This document shows, piece by piece, positions 1 through 6,740 of a stretch of DNA of 8,894 bases. The notes under the pieces were generated by a model. The model searched no databases and had not been told where the DNA came from. It saw only the letters and a program-made list of their open reading frames with translations. Positions within the stretch are counted from its first letter, which is position 1. The number at the start of each line of letters is the position of its first letter. A program made the translations under genes and the position numbers. Where the stretch lies: assembly GCA_002336975.1 (NCBI GenBank), contig DDFA01000016.1:1-8894 (forward strand), given 5' to 3'. The DNA comes from Phyllobacteriaceae bacterium UBA1940 (GTDB lineage Bacteria > Pseudomonadota > Alphaproteobacteria > Rhizobiales > Rhizobiaceae).

Positions 1-184
1 TCTTGTTGCCGGTGCGCAGCACGTTCGTCGCGCCGATATTGCCGGAACCGATCTGCCGCACATCGCCCAGCCCGGCCATGCGGGTAAGGATCAGGCCGAA
101 GGGAATGGAGCCGAGAAGATAGCCGAAGGCGAGGGCGGCAAGCGTCGGCAGGCCGCCGAGCTGCCAGGTGAAGATATCGGACAC
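1..184 (-). CDS. plsY: Glycerol-3-phosphate acyltransferase PlsY, N-terminal part
   Basis: Partial gene: 61 codons lie in the window and the rest runs off the left edge. PlsY is an integral membrane enzyme that moves the acyl group of acyl-phosphate onto glycerol-3-phosphate to give lysophosphatidic acid, the first step of phospholipid synthesis. The start is GTG (184-182), preceded on the minus strand by a strong GGGGGAGA ribosome site. Visible family marks are a first hydrophobic segment (about residues 10-36, containing GSIPFG at 25-30) and the loop motif [12 protein letters not shown] (46-57), which is the first conserved PlsY motif. It lies 74 bases after the pyrC-like gene on the same strand. 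A CGCCGG/CCGGCG inverted repeat (219-241) sits in that gap but lacks a U-tract, so co-transcription with pyrBC is likely. Motif and start are seen; function is from the family. Confidence 0.93.
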   Translation of the reverse strand, partial: MSDIFTWQLGGLPTLAALAFGYLLGSIPFGLILTRMAGLGDVRQIGSGNIGATNVLRTGNK

Positions 185-258
185 GTCAGTTCTCCCCCGA
201 AACCTTGCATAAGCCGCCCGCCGGGACTGTCCCTTCCGGCGAACGGCGGTGCGAACGC

Positions 259-1551
259 TCAGCCGAGCGAATGCACCCGTTCACCGGCAACATAGGTGCT
301 AACCGCGCGCCCCGTAAAGCGGGCATCTTCGAAGGGCGTGTTCTTCGAGCGCGAAACGAAGCAGTCCTTGGTGGCGAGCCACGGCTCGTCGGGATCGATC
401 AGCACGATATCGGCGCGTGCGCCGGGAGCGAGCGTGCCGGCGTCGAGGCCGAAGATTTTTGCCGGGCGCGTGGAAAGCGCATCGATGAGGCGCATCAGGG
501 GAACTTCGCCGCTGTGATGCAGCCGCAGCGCCGCCGCCAGCATGGTTTCGAGGCCGATGGCCCCGTCCGCCGCATCCGCGAAGGGCAGGCGCTTGGTGTC
601 GACGTCCTGCGGATCGTGCGAGGAGACGATGATGTCGATCTCGCCCTTGGCGAGCGCATCGACCATCGCCTTGCGGTCGTCCTCGCCGCGCAGCGGCGGG
701 GAGAGCTTGAAGAAGGTGCGGTATTCGCCGATGTCGTTCTCGTTCAGCGTCAGGTGGTTGATCGAGGCGGCGCAGGTGACGTTCGCGCCGCGCTCGCGGG
801 CGATCCTCACGGCCTCGGCCGATTCCGGCACCGAAATCTGCGCGGCATGGTATTTCGCGCGGGTGAGGGCGGTGATGCGCAGGTCCCGCTCGAGCGGGAT
901 GAGTTCGGCTTCGCGCGGCGTGCCGGAAAGGCCGAGCCAGCTTGCCAGCAGCCCCTCGTTCATCACGCCGCCGGCGCCAAGATGCTTGTCGCGGGTTTCG
1001 AGCGCGATGACGCTGCCGAATTCGCGGGCATAGGTCATGGCGCGGCGCAGCACCTGTGCATTGTGCATCGGGTTGCGGCCATTGGTGAAGGCGACCGCGC
1101 CGGCCTCACGCAGCAGGCCGAATTCGGTCATCTCCTCGCCCGCGAGGTGCTTGGTCAGCGCTGCTGCGGGATGCACGTTCACGATGGCCTTGTCGCGCGC
1201 CGCCTTCAGCACGAATTCGACAAGCGCGATATCGTCGATGACGGGATCGGTATCGGGCATCACGATGAAGGTGGTGACACCGCCGGCCGCTGCCGCGCGG
1301 GCGGCGGATTCGATGGTCTCGCGGTGCTCGCCGCCCGGCTCGCCGGTGAAGACGCGGGCATCGACGAGGCCGGGGGCGGCGATCATGCCGCGGCCGTCGA
1401 CGATCTCCGCGCCCTCCGGCGCGCCCTGGTTCTGCGCACCGCTGCCGATGGCGGCGATCTTCCCGTTCTCGATGACGATGGAGCCGTTTTCATCGAGGTT
1501 GCGGGAGGGGTCGAGGATGCGGAGGTTTTTCAGGACAACGGTGCGGGTCAT
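259..1551 (-). CDS. pyrC: Dihydroorotase-like protein, probably non-catalytic (PyrC'/PyrX type)
   Basis: 430 residues, the usual length of the class I dihydroorotase branch of the amidohydrolase superfamily, and alignable throughout ([15 protein letters not shown] at 51-65, [15 protein letters not shown] at 90-104, KLSPPLR at 282-288). The active-site residues are missing. The HxH after GLVD is replaced (R66, F68), and the substrate Arg of HLREPG is G70. The HxED region reads LETRD (184-188), and the last ligand His region reads HAAQIS (235-240). The TDHAPH motif with the catalytic Asp reads SSHDPQ (310-315). By analogy with Pseudomonas PyrC', it probably serves as a structural partner holding the aspartate transcarbamoylase complex together, with the real dihydroorotase encoded elsewhere. 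The ATG overlaps the pyrB stop as ATGA, so translation is coupled. The frame is intact and conserved-looking, so it is not a decayed gene. Automatic annotation would call it dihydroorotase. Confidence 0.9.
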   Translation of the reverse strand: MTRTVVLKNLRILDPSRNLDENGSIVIENGKIAAIGSGAQNQGAPEGAEIVDGRGMIAAPGLVDARVFTGEPGGEHRETIESAARAAAAGGVTTFIVMPDTDPVIDDIALVEFVLKAARDKAIVNVHPAAALTKHLAGEEMTEFGLLREAGAVAFTNGRNPMHNAQVLRRAMTYAREFGSVIALETRDKHLGAGGVMNEGLLASWLGLSGTPREAELIPLERDLRITALTRAKYHAAQISVPESAEAVRIARERGANVTCAASINHLTLNENDIGEYRTFFKLSPPLRGEDDRKAMVDALAKGEIDIIVSSHDPQDVDTKRLPFADAADGAIGLETMLAAALRLHHSGEVPLMRLIDALSTRPAKIFGLDAGTLAPGARADIVLIDPDEPWLATKDCFVSRSKNTPFEDARFTGRAVSTYVAGERVHSLG

Positions 1552-2489
1552 GCGCGGGCACCCTGGTTCTGCGAGAGAAGAAGCGTTTCCATGACGGCCA
1601 TGCGGACAGCGACGCCCATCTCGACCTGCTGCTCGATCACGCTCTGCGGACCGTCGGCGATCTCGGAGGCGATTTCCACGCCACGGTTCATCGGGCCGGG
1701 ATGCATGACGAGCGCATCTTCCTTCGCGGCTTTCAGCTTTTGCGCATCGAGGCCGTAATAGTGGAAATATTCGCGCACCGACGGCACGAAGGCCCCGGAC
1801 ATGCGCTCGCGCTGGAGGCGCAGCATCATCACGACATCCGCGTCCTTCAGGCCCTCTTCCATGGAATGGTAGACCTCCGCGCCCATATCCGCGATGCCGG
1901 AGGGCAGCAGCGTGGCCGGAGCGACGACGCGCACCCGCGCGCCCATGGCGTTGAGCAGCAGGATGTTCGAGCGGGCGACACGCGAATGTAGCACGTCGCC
2001 GCAGATGGCGACGATGATGCGCGAGAGCTTGCCCTTGGCGCGGCGGATGGTCAGCGCATCGAGCAGGGCCTGCGTCGGATGCTCGTGCTGGCCGTCGCCG
2101 GCATTCACCACCGAGCAGGAGACTTTTTGCGCCAGCAGGGCAGCGGCACCGGCCGAGGAATGGCGCACCACCAGCACGTCGGGATGCATGGCGTTCAGCG
2201 TCATCGCCGTGTCGATCAGCGTTTCGCCCTTCTTCACCGAGGAATTGCCGACCGACATGTTCATGACGTCGGCGCCGAGGCGCTTGCCGGCAAGCTCGAA
2301 GGAGGATTGCGTGCGAGTGGAGGCTTCGAAGAAGAGATTGATCTGCGTCAGGCCCCTGAGGGTCGACGTCTTCTTCTCCCGCTGGCGGGAGATTTTCACC
2401 GCCTCGTCGGCGCGGTCGAGCAGGTGGGTGATCTCCTGCTCGGTCAAACCCTTGATACCGAGAAGGTGGCGATGCGGAAAGAAGTCCAT
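1548..2489 (-). CDS. pyrB: Aspartate carbamoyltransferase catalytic subunit
   Basis: 313 residues, normal for the cytoplasmic catalytic chain that joins carbamoyl phosphate and aspartate to form N-carbamoyl-aspartate, the committed step of pyrimidine synthesis. Motifs in order: carbamoyl-phosphate loop STRTQSSFE (57-65, with Q61 where many homologues carry Arg), the K86-K87 lysine loop, [10 protein letters not shown] (135-144), [12 protein letters not shown] (164-175), RLQRER (224-229), and [11 protein letters not shown] (263-273). The C-terminal part ends with [13 protein letters not shown] (287-299). The ATG at 2489 follows a GGCGGAG ribosome site. It is the first gene of the minus-strand unit with pyrC (4-base overlap). 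No pyrI regulatory chain is present, which fits the Pseudomonas-like class of enzyme that pairs PyrB with an inactive dihydroorotase-like chain. The leader is only about 28 bases if the proposed promoter is right, leaving no room for a classical attenuator. Confidence 0.97.
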   Translation of the reverse strand: MDFFPHRHLLGIKGLTEQEITHLLDRADEAVKISRQREKKTSTLRGLTQINLFFEASTRTQSSFELAGKRLGADVMNMSVGNSSVKKGETLIDTAMTLNAMHPDVLVVRHSSAGAAALLAQKVSCSVVNAGDGQHEHPTQALLDALTIRRAKGKLSRIIVAICGDVLHSRVARSNILLLNAMGARVRVVAPATLLPSGIADMGAEVYHSMEEGLKDADVVMMLRLQRERMSGAFVPSVREYFHYYGLDAQKLKAAKEDALVMHPGPMNRGVEIASEIADGPQSVIEQQVEMGVAVRMAVMETLLLSQNQGARA

Positions 2490-2524
2490 GGGGGCTCCGC
2501 CTCAACTGTCGTGGATACGCGGGG

Positions 2525-2553
2525 TCTATAGAGCGTCGATCCCGCCCCGGCAA
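2525..2553 (-). promoter_or_regulatory. Candidate sigma-70 promoter of pyrB-pyrC'
   Basis: On the minus strand TTGCCG (2553-2548) is followed after exactly 17 bases by TATAGA (2530-2525), each matching 4 of 6 consensus positions. The predicted transcript would begin near 2518 and give a leader of about 28 bases before pyrB. It sits correctly in the divergent gap, and the -10 is part of a TCTATAGA palindrome. Seen by eye only. Confidence 0.5.
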
Positions 2554-2662
2554 GGCGAAGAGGGCGAGCATTCGCGCCTTCCCACGTTTTTGTGCGGGGC
2601 AACGGTGCCGCAGGGCCTTGCGCCCCGTTTCGCCCCGCCGCGACTTGGGCTAGAACCCGCTC

Positions 2663-4309
2663 ATGACTCGCGACACCGAACAGAAACTTGCCGATCTCAA
2701 CCAGCCCTCGCTCTGGTCGGGCATCAACGCCTATCGCTCCGACCCGCTGCTGGTCGACGCCACCGACGCCATGCCCAAGCCGCTGCGCGACGAGTTCGAC
2801 GCCATCGGCCGCTATGTGACCTCGCCCGAGGCGCAGGAACTGGCCCGCATGGCGAACGAGGGCACGCCGAAGCTGCGCACCCACGGGCCGCGCGGCGAGC
2901 GCATCGATACCGTCGATTTCCATCCGGCCTGGCATGCGCTGATGCGCCGTTCCATGGCAAGTGGCCTGCATTCCTCGCTCTGGGAGAATGTGCCGGACGA
3001 GCAGGGCAGGACGCACAAGGCGCGCGCGGTGCGTTTCTACCTGACGGCGCAGCTCGAATGCGGCCATCTCTGCCCGCTGACGATGACCAGCGCCTCGGTC
3101 GCCGCGCTTTCCGCCTCGCCACAGGTGCAGCGTGAATGGGGCCGCAAGATCCTGTCGCGCAAATACGATTCGGCCAACAAGCCGGCCATGCAGAAGAGCG
3201 CCATCACGCTCGGCATGGGCATGACGGAAAAGCAGGGCGGCACGGATGTGCGCGCCAATACCTCCACCGCCGAGCGGGTGGGCGAGGGCATCTATCGCCT
3301 TTCCGGCCACAAGTGGTTCATGTCCGCGCCGATGAGCGACGGTTTCGTGATGCTGGCGCAGACGCGCGAGGGCGTCGGCTGCTTCCTCGTGCCGCGGCTC
3401 CTTGAGGACGGCTCCAGCAACGGCCTGCGCTTCCAGCGCCTGAAGGACAAGATCGGCAACCGCTCGAATGCGTCTTCCGAGGTCGAGTTCTCCGAGACCT
3501 TCGGCTTCCTGCTCGGTGCGCCCGATGCCGGCATCCGCACGATCCTCGACATGGTGACGCTGACGCGGCTCGACTGCGCGCTCGCCTCGGCCGGCATCAT
3601 GCGCGCCTCGCTGGCGGAGGCCGTGCATCATACGCGCGGCCGCAGCGTCTTCGGCAAGCCGCTCGTCGCCCAGCCGATCATGACGCGCGTTCTGGCCGAC
3701 ATGGCGCTGGACGTCGCCGGCGCGACCGCGCTCGCCTTCCGTCTTGCCGACGCCTTCGACAAGGCGCGCGACAGCGCCGAAGACGCCGCCTATGCCCGCA
3801 TCATGACGCCGGTCACTAAATACTGGTGCTGCAAGATCGCGCCCGCCCTCATCTACGAGGCGATGGAGTGCATCGGCGGCAGCGGCTATGTCGAGGAGCG
3901 GCCCATCGCCCGACATTACCGCGAAGCGCCGGTCAATGCGATCTGGGAAGGCTCCGGCAATGTCATGGCGCTCGACCTGATGCGCGTCATCGGCCGGGGC
4001 AAGGACCTCTTCGAAATGCTCTTCGCCGGGCTTGCCCGCGATCTCGGTCCTGCCGGCAAGAAGACGGTGGACGTGCTGCGCGCCTGCCTGTCGCTCTGCG
4101 AGCGCGACGAGGGCGCGGCCCGCATGCTGGTGGAGCAATTGGCACTCGCTGCCGCCGCCGCCGAGCTTTATCGTGCCGGTGCCGGCCGCGTCGCCGATGC
4201 CTTCCTGGAAACGCGTCTCGCCTCCGGCTGGCGCGCGACCTATGGCATGCTCGATTCGCGCTTCGATTCGGCCTACATCGTCGACCTGCTCTATCCGCCG
4301 GCGAGATAG
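2663..4309 (+). CDS. AidB-like acyl-CoA dehydrogenase family flavoprotein
   Basis: 548 residues, close to E. coli AidB (about 541) and longer than ordinary acyl-CoA dehydrogenases. It shares AidB's distinctive blocks: NQP near the N-terminus (13-15), FHPAWH (86-91), the FAD-contact motif GMGMTEKQGGTDV (184-196), GHKWFMSAP (215-223), QRLKDKIGNRSNASSEVEF (258-276), and IWEGSGNVM (427-435) with the Glu at the dehydrogenase active-site position. AidB is induced by alkylating agents in E. coli and binds FAD and double-stranded DNA; its exact activity is unsettled. The last 110 residues, where AidB carries its DNA-binding part, are less like it. No ada, alkA or alkB gene is adjacent. An in-frame TAG at 2651 rules out a longer N-terminus through that point, and no Shine-Dalgarno sequence precedes the ATG. 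Its 3' end overlaps the convergent transporter gene by 19 bases. Confidence 0.9.
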   Translation: MTRDTEQKLADLNQPSLWSGINAYRSDPLLVDATDAMPKPLRDEFDAIGRYVTSPEAQELARMANEGTPKLRTHGPRGERIDTVDFHPAWHALMRRSMASGLHSSLWENVPDEQGRTHKARAVRFYLTAQLECGHLCPLTMTSASVAALSASPQVQREWGRKILSRKYDSANKPAMQKSAITLGMGMTEKQGGTDVRANTSTAERVGEGIYRLSGHKWFMSAPMSDGFVMLAQTREGVGCFLVPRLLEDGSSNGLRFQRLKDKIGNRSNASSEVEFSETFGFLLGAPDAGIRTILDMVTLTRLDCALASAGIMRASLAEAVHHTRGRSVFGKPLVAQPIMTRVLADMALDVAGATALAFRLADAFDKARDSAEDAAYARIMTPVTKYWCCKIAPALIYEAMECIGGSGYVEERPIARHYREAPVNAIWEGSGNVMALDLMRVIGRGKDLFEMLFAGLARDLGPAGKKTVDVLRACLSLCERDEGAARMLVEQLALAAAAAELYRAGAGRVADAFLETRLASGWRATYGMLDSRFDSAYIVDLLYPPAR

Positions 4310-5226
4310 GCGGTTGCCGTCAGCACCATCGGAATGGTGAAGAACGAGGCGATGGTCTGCAGGGTCGCGACGGCGGCGTAGAGCGGCGCGTCGCCGCCCA
4401 TCTGCTTGGCGAGTACATAGCCGTTCATCGCGGTCGGCACGCTCGCGCCCATGGCGATGGTGAGAAGCTGTTCGCCGCGCAGGCCCAGCGCATAGGCCGC
4501 GCCCGTCATGACCAGCGGCATGAAGATCAGTTTCAGCCCTACCGGCAGCAGCGCCAGCGGGCGGGGCTTCAGCGCATCCGCCAGCTTCAGCCCCGCACCC
4601 ACCATGATCAGGCCGAGGCTGAGCGAGGTGTCGGCGACGAATTCCACCGTCTGCATCAGCGGCGCATAGATATGGATCCCCGACAGGTTGACGAGGACGC
4701 CGAGCACCGAGCCGATGATCATCGGATTGGTGAGGATCTTCTGCGCGAAAGTCTTCAGGCTGCGCGTGCCGCCGCCGAACCAGACCAGCACGGCGATATT
4801 GTAGAAATTGAGGGGGATGATGATCAGCGTCGCCACGAGCGCGACGAGGGCAAGGCTCTCCGCGCCGTAGAGCTTTTCCCCGATGGCAAGCGCGATGAAG
4901 GCGTTCCAGCGCGTCGAGGTCTGGAAAACGGTCGTATAGGACGCACCGGAAACCTGGGCTGCGCGAAACAGCGGCCAGGAGAGGATCAGCAAAAGGGCGA
5001 TCAATGTCACGGAACCGATGGAGCCGAGCGCGATTGCGCCCGCATCGATGCCTGAAAACTCCGCCTTGGCGAGCGTGATGAAGAGCAGCGCGGGAAACAG
5101 CACGAAGAAGCCGAGTTGTTCGAGCCCGTTCCACATGTCGCGGTCGATCTGCCGCCAGCGCTTGAGCAGCGCACCCAGCACGACGAGCAGGAAGACGGGA
5201 AGGATGGTTTCGAAGATAGCGAGCAT
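4291..5226 (-). CDS. AEC-family (auxin efflux carrier-like) membrane transporter
   Basis: 311 residues, the usual length for bacterial AEC permeases, which are inner-membrane carriers. Characterised relatives move small organic acids such as malate or malonate; the substrate here cannot be told. Hydrophobic segments occur at roughly residues 3-21, 36-54, 64-84, 123-140, 141-151, 167-183, 201-214, 226-248, 254-273 and 284-308, giving about ten helices. Family landmarks include FQTSTRWNAFI (101-111), NPMIIGSVLG (167-176), LGLIMVGAGL (204-213), and PTAMNGYVLAKQMGG (264-278) in the second half. There is only a weak ribosome site (GGTG) before the ATG, and it lies inside one arm of an inverted repeat. 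The gene is convergent with the AidB-like gene and divergent from the small membrane genes, so it seems to be transcribed alone. Confidence 0.92.
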   Translation of the reverse strand: MLAIFETILPVFLLVVLGALLKRWRQIDRDMWNGLEQLGFFVLFPALLFITLAKAEFSGIDAGAIALGSIGSVTLIALLLILSWPLFRAAQVSGASYTTVFQTSTRWNAFIALAIGEKLYGAESLALVALVATLIIIPLNFYNIAVLVWFGGGTRSLKTFAQKILTNPMIIGSVLGVLVNLSGIHIYAPLMQTVEFVADTSLSLGLIMVGAGLKLADALKPRPLALLPVGLKLIFMPLVMTGAAYALGLRGEQLLTIAMGASVPTAMNGYVLAKQMGGDAPLYAAVATLQTIASFFTIPMVLTATAYLAGG

Positions 5227-5230
5227 GAAG

Positions 5231-5300
5231 CACCGGCGGGACGCGATGCCTGCTCATTCCACGCTGCGGCGTGCGTGGCAAGGGGCGTCCCGTCCCGGTG
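5231..5300. repeat. Nested inverted repeat beside the AEC gene start
   Basis: The outer arms are 5231-5244 (CACCGGCGGGACGC) and 5285-5300 (GCGTCCCGTCCCGGTG). They pair over 14 positions with a two-base bulge. Inside lies a second perfect stem, CCACGC (5259-5264) with GCGTGG (5273-5278), and an 8-base loop. The whole is about 70 bases and starts 5 bases upstream of the transporter ATG. It is between divergent genes, so it is not an ordinary terminator. It could be a structured mRNA leader covering the transporter ribosome site, or a copy of a palindromic repeat family of the kind found in rhizobia. Confidence 0.6.
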
Positions 5301-5368
5301 GCAATGTGGAAATTAACCTTAAAAACGGGTTTGCGTTGCGCGGCGAGGGTTAACGGGCAAAGGTGCTG

Positions 5369-5384
5369 TTTACCTGGTGTTAAC
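5369..5384 (+). promoter_or_regulatory. Candidate CtrA-type site (TTTA-N7-TTAAC)
   Basis: TTTA (5369-5372), seven bases, then TTAAC (5380-5384) matches the alphaproteobacterial CtrA consensus TTAA-N7-TTAA at 7 of 8 positions. Further TTAA motifs lie at 5313, 5319 and 5350 in otherwise GC-rich DNA. The site is 20 bases before the start of the first small membrane gene, where a bound regulator would cover the promoter. Similarity to the consensus only; no other evidence. Confidence 0.35.
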
Positions 5385-5404
5385 CATGTAGGCGAGTACC
5401 TGAT

Positions 5405-5566
5405 ATGGCCAGAACGGCCCGCATTTCGGTCATGACGACCCTGTTCTCCTTCGCGGCGGTGGATATCGTCGTGCCGTTCCTCGTGCTCGTCGCGGGCGTG
5501 GCGGTCAGCGAAATGATTTTTACGGCCGGCGATCTTCTCGCCCTGAAGAGGAGGGCGGTGGCATGA
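5405..5566 (+). CDS. Small hydrophobic protein, unknown function
   Basis: 53 residues; I do not recognise a named family. The ATG follows AGGCGAG at 8 bases spacing, and the stop overlaps the next start as ATGA, which supports real translation. A hydrophobic stretch covers about residues 11-39, interrupted by D19 and containing P23, long enough for one membrane helix or a tight pair. A basic end follows (KRR, 48-50), which would place the C-terminus in the cytoplasm. The overlap implies that it is made together with the 109-residue membrane protein that follows. No catalytic motif is visible. Confidence 0.7.
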   Translation: MARTARISVMTTLFSFAAVDIVVPFLVLVAGVAVSEMIFTAGDLLALKRRAVA

Positions 5567-5892
5567 AGTGGTTCCTGATTCTCTGGGCAGGCCCCATCGC
5601 GCTGCTGGGAAGCTGGTACGGGCTTTCCTATTACGACATGAGCTTCGGCATCTTCATGCTGACGCGGGATGCCCATGATCTCGTGTTCCGCATCTACGGC
5701 CATATCCTCGGCATTCCGCCGGAGAGCATTCCGCCGCTCGTGCTGCGCGCCATCATCTTCGACAGCATGCTGGTCTTCGCGCTCATCGCCTTCCGCCGCC
5801 GCAAGAAGATCGCGGCCTGGTGGCAGGCCCGCCGTCAGTCCTCTTCCCGCGCGGCTCTCGCCAGCGACGAAAGCCTGTCCAGCGCGCCCTGA
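5563..5892 (+). CDS. Small membrane protein, possibly DUF6105 family
   Basis: 109 residues, preceded by a strong GAGGAGGG ribosome site and overlapping the 53-residue gene by 4 bases. Two hydrophobic segments are visible: about 4-22 (containing WAGPIALLG) and about 59-77 ([19 protein letters not shown]). Between them lies a conserved-looking segment with [11 protein letters not shown] (23-33) and [13 protein letters not shown] (48-60). The positively charged RRRKK (78-82) and the tail after it suggest both ends face the cytoplasm. I recall similar proteins in Rhizobiaceae labelled DUF6105, which needs a profile search. Function unknown. The last 19 codons run antisense over the end of ruvX (58 bases shared), and the low-complexity Ser/Ala tail there may be poorly conserved. 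Confidence 0.82.
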   Translation: MKWFLILWAGPIALLGSWYGLSYYDMSFGIFMLTRDAHDLVFRIYGHILGIPPESIPPLVLRAIIFDSMLVFALIAFRRRKKIAAWWQARRQSSSRAALASDESLSSAP

Positions 5893-6323
5893 AGGATGAA
5901 GGAGGCGGCGGCCGAATCGATGCGTTCGGCCCGCTTCTTGCGCGAAACGTCCATCTCGATCAGCGTGCGTTCCGCCGCGACCGTCGAAAGCCGCTCGTCC
6001 CAGAAGACGAAGGGGATGGCGGTCTTGTCGGACATGGAGCGCACGAAGGCGCGCGTCGCCTGAACGCGCGGGCCGGCGCTGCCGTCCATGTTCATCGGCA
6101 GGCCGATGACGAAGGCGACGACCTTCTCCTTGTCGGCAAAGGCCAGCAGGGTTTCCGCATCCTGCGTGAATTTCACGCGCTTGAGCATCGGCCGGGGCGT
6201 CGCCAGACGCCGGCCCAGATCGGAGACCGACAGGCCGATGGTCTTGGTGCCGAGGTCGAGGCCGGCGATGGGCTGGCCGGGGGCAAGGATTTCAGCCAGT
6301 TCTTCCAGTGTCAGCGTCGCCAT
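5835..6323 (-). CDS. ruvX: RuvX/YqgF-family pre-16S rRNA nuclease
   Basis: 162 residues, slightly longer than E. coli YqgF (138) as is common in rhizobia. The protein has an RNase H-like fold and is implicated in maturing the 5' end of 16S rRNA in the cytoplasm; it was earlier named a putative Holliday junction resolvase. The three acidic positions of the family are present: D23 in [10 protein letters not shown] (21-30), E110 in [12 protein letters not shown] (108-119), and D136 in [11 protein letters not shown] (134-144). Also visible are [10 protein letters not shown] (73-82) and the following RVQATRAF. The ATG has a GAGAGAG ribosome site that overlaps the stop codon of the upstream PhnA-domain gene 9 bases away, so translation is probably coupled. 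The 3' end overlaps the convergent small membrane gene. Confidence 0.95.
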   Translation of the reverse strand: MATLTLEELAEILAPGQPIAGLDLGTKTIGLSVSDLGRRLATPRPMLKRVKFTQDAETLLAFADKEKVVAFVIGLPMNMDGSAGPRVQATRAFVRSMSDKTAIPFVFWDERLSTVAAERTLIEMDVSRKKRAERIDSAAASFILQGALDRLSSLARAAREED

Positions 6324-6332
6324 CGGACTCTC

Positions 6333-6629
6333 TCAGCGCTTGCGGACGAACTCGGTGCGCAGCACCAGTCCCTTGATCGCGTCGTGCCGGCAGTCGATCT
6401 CTTCCGGATTGTCGGTGAGGCGGATCGTCTTGATGACGGTGCCTTGCTTGAGCGTCTGTCCCGCGCCCTTCACCTTCAGGTCCTTGATGAGCACGACCGA
6501 ATCGCCGTCGGCCAGCACATTGCCTGCGGCATCGTGCACGACATTCGCCGCGGCCTTTTCCGCCGCGATCTCCGAGGCCGGACGCCATTCGCCGGTTGCT
6601 TCGTCATAGATGTAGTCGTCGTCGCTCAT
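6333..6629 (-). CDS. PhnA/YjdM-domain protein lacking the zinc ribbon
   Basis: 98 residues. Residues 32-98 match the C-terminal domain of PhnA/YjdM closely: DAAGNVLADGDSVVLIKDL (33-51), KVKGAGQTLKQGT (52-64), IKTIRL (66-71), IDC (78-80) and TEFVRK at the end (92-97). E. coli YjdM begins with a zinc ribbon of paired CxxC motifs. Here residues 1-31 are acidic and alanine-rich with no cysteine; the only Cys is C80. The name alkylphosphonate utilisation protein is historical and a role in phosphonate breakdown is not supported. The ATG follows AAGGA at good spacing. It is first in a two-gene minus-strand unit with ruvX, the gap being 9 bases. A small RNA- or nucleic-acid-associated role would be speculation. 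Confidence 0.9.
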   Translation of the reverse strand: MSDDDYIYDEATGEWRPASEIAAEKAAANVVHDAAGNVLADGDSVVLIKDLKVKGAGQTLKQGTVIKTIRLTDNPEEIDCRHDAIKGLVLRTEFVRKR

Positions 6630-6661
6630 GGCGGGGTTCCTTCAATATGATGTAGGTCACG

Positions 6662-6689
6662 CTTATAACGTTCGCGCCATGGATGGAAA
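6662..6689 (-). promoter_or_regulatory. Candidate promoter of the PhnA-domain gene and ruvX
   Basis: On the minus strand TTTCCA (6689-6684) is followed by 16 bases and TATAAG (6667-6662). The -10 matches 5 of 6 and the -35 4 of 6 consensus positions. Transcription would begin near 6655, giving a leader of about 26 bases that includes the AAGGA ribosome site. Confidence 0.4.
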
Positions 6690-6703
6690 CGGCCTTCGAC
6701 GCT

Positions 6704-6723
6704 CTATATTGCTGACTGGCAAT
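6704..6723 (+). promoter_or_regulatory. Possible -10 element and small inverted repeat upstream of the hydrolase
   Basis: CTATAT (6704-6709) equals the -10 consensus often seen in rhizobia, but no good -35 is found 16-18 bases upstream. The inverted repeat ATTGC-N6-GCAAT (6708-6723) would overlap the start of transcription and could be an operator. Its five-base arms are short enough to occur by chance. Confidence 0.25.
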
Positions 6724-6740
6724 CAAACGGGAGAACATGC

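Noticed and set aside
219..241. CGCCGG/CCGGCG inverted repeat between pyrC and plsY as a terminator
   Set aside because: The stem is only 6 pairs with an 11-base loop, and no run of U follows on the minus strand.
259..1551. pyrC as a decaying pseudogene
   Set aside because: The frame is intact at full family length, overlaps pyrB by ATGA, and non-catalytic regions are well preserved; loss of the active site with a preserved fold fits a structural role better.
205..1758. 517-codon open frame on the plus strand opposite pyrC and pyrB
   Set aside because: Composition is Arg/Gly/Ala/Asp-rich with no family resemblance; it is the antisense shadow of two clear genes in GC-rich DNA where stops are rare.
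2640..2700. LexA-type box (GAAC-N7-GAAC) for the AidB-like gene
   Set aside because: GAAC occurs at 2653 and within the gene, but neither has a second half at the right spacing.
2444..5281. 945-codon open frame on the minus strand across the AidB-like and transporter genes
   Set aside because: It is antisense to one clear gene and out of frame with the other, is Arg/His/Ala-rich without domains, and has no ribosome site. High GC explains its length.
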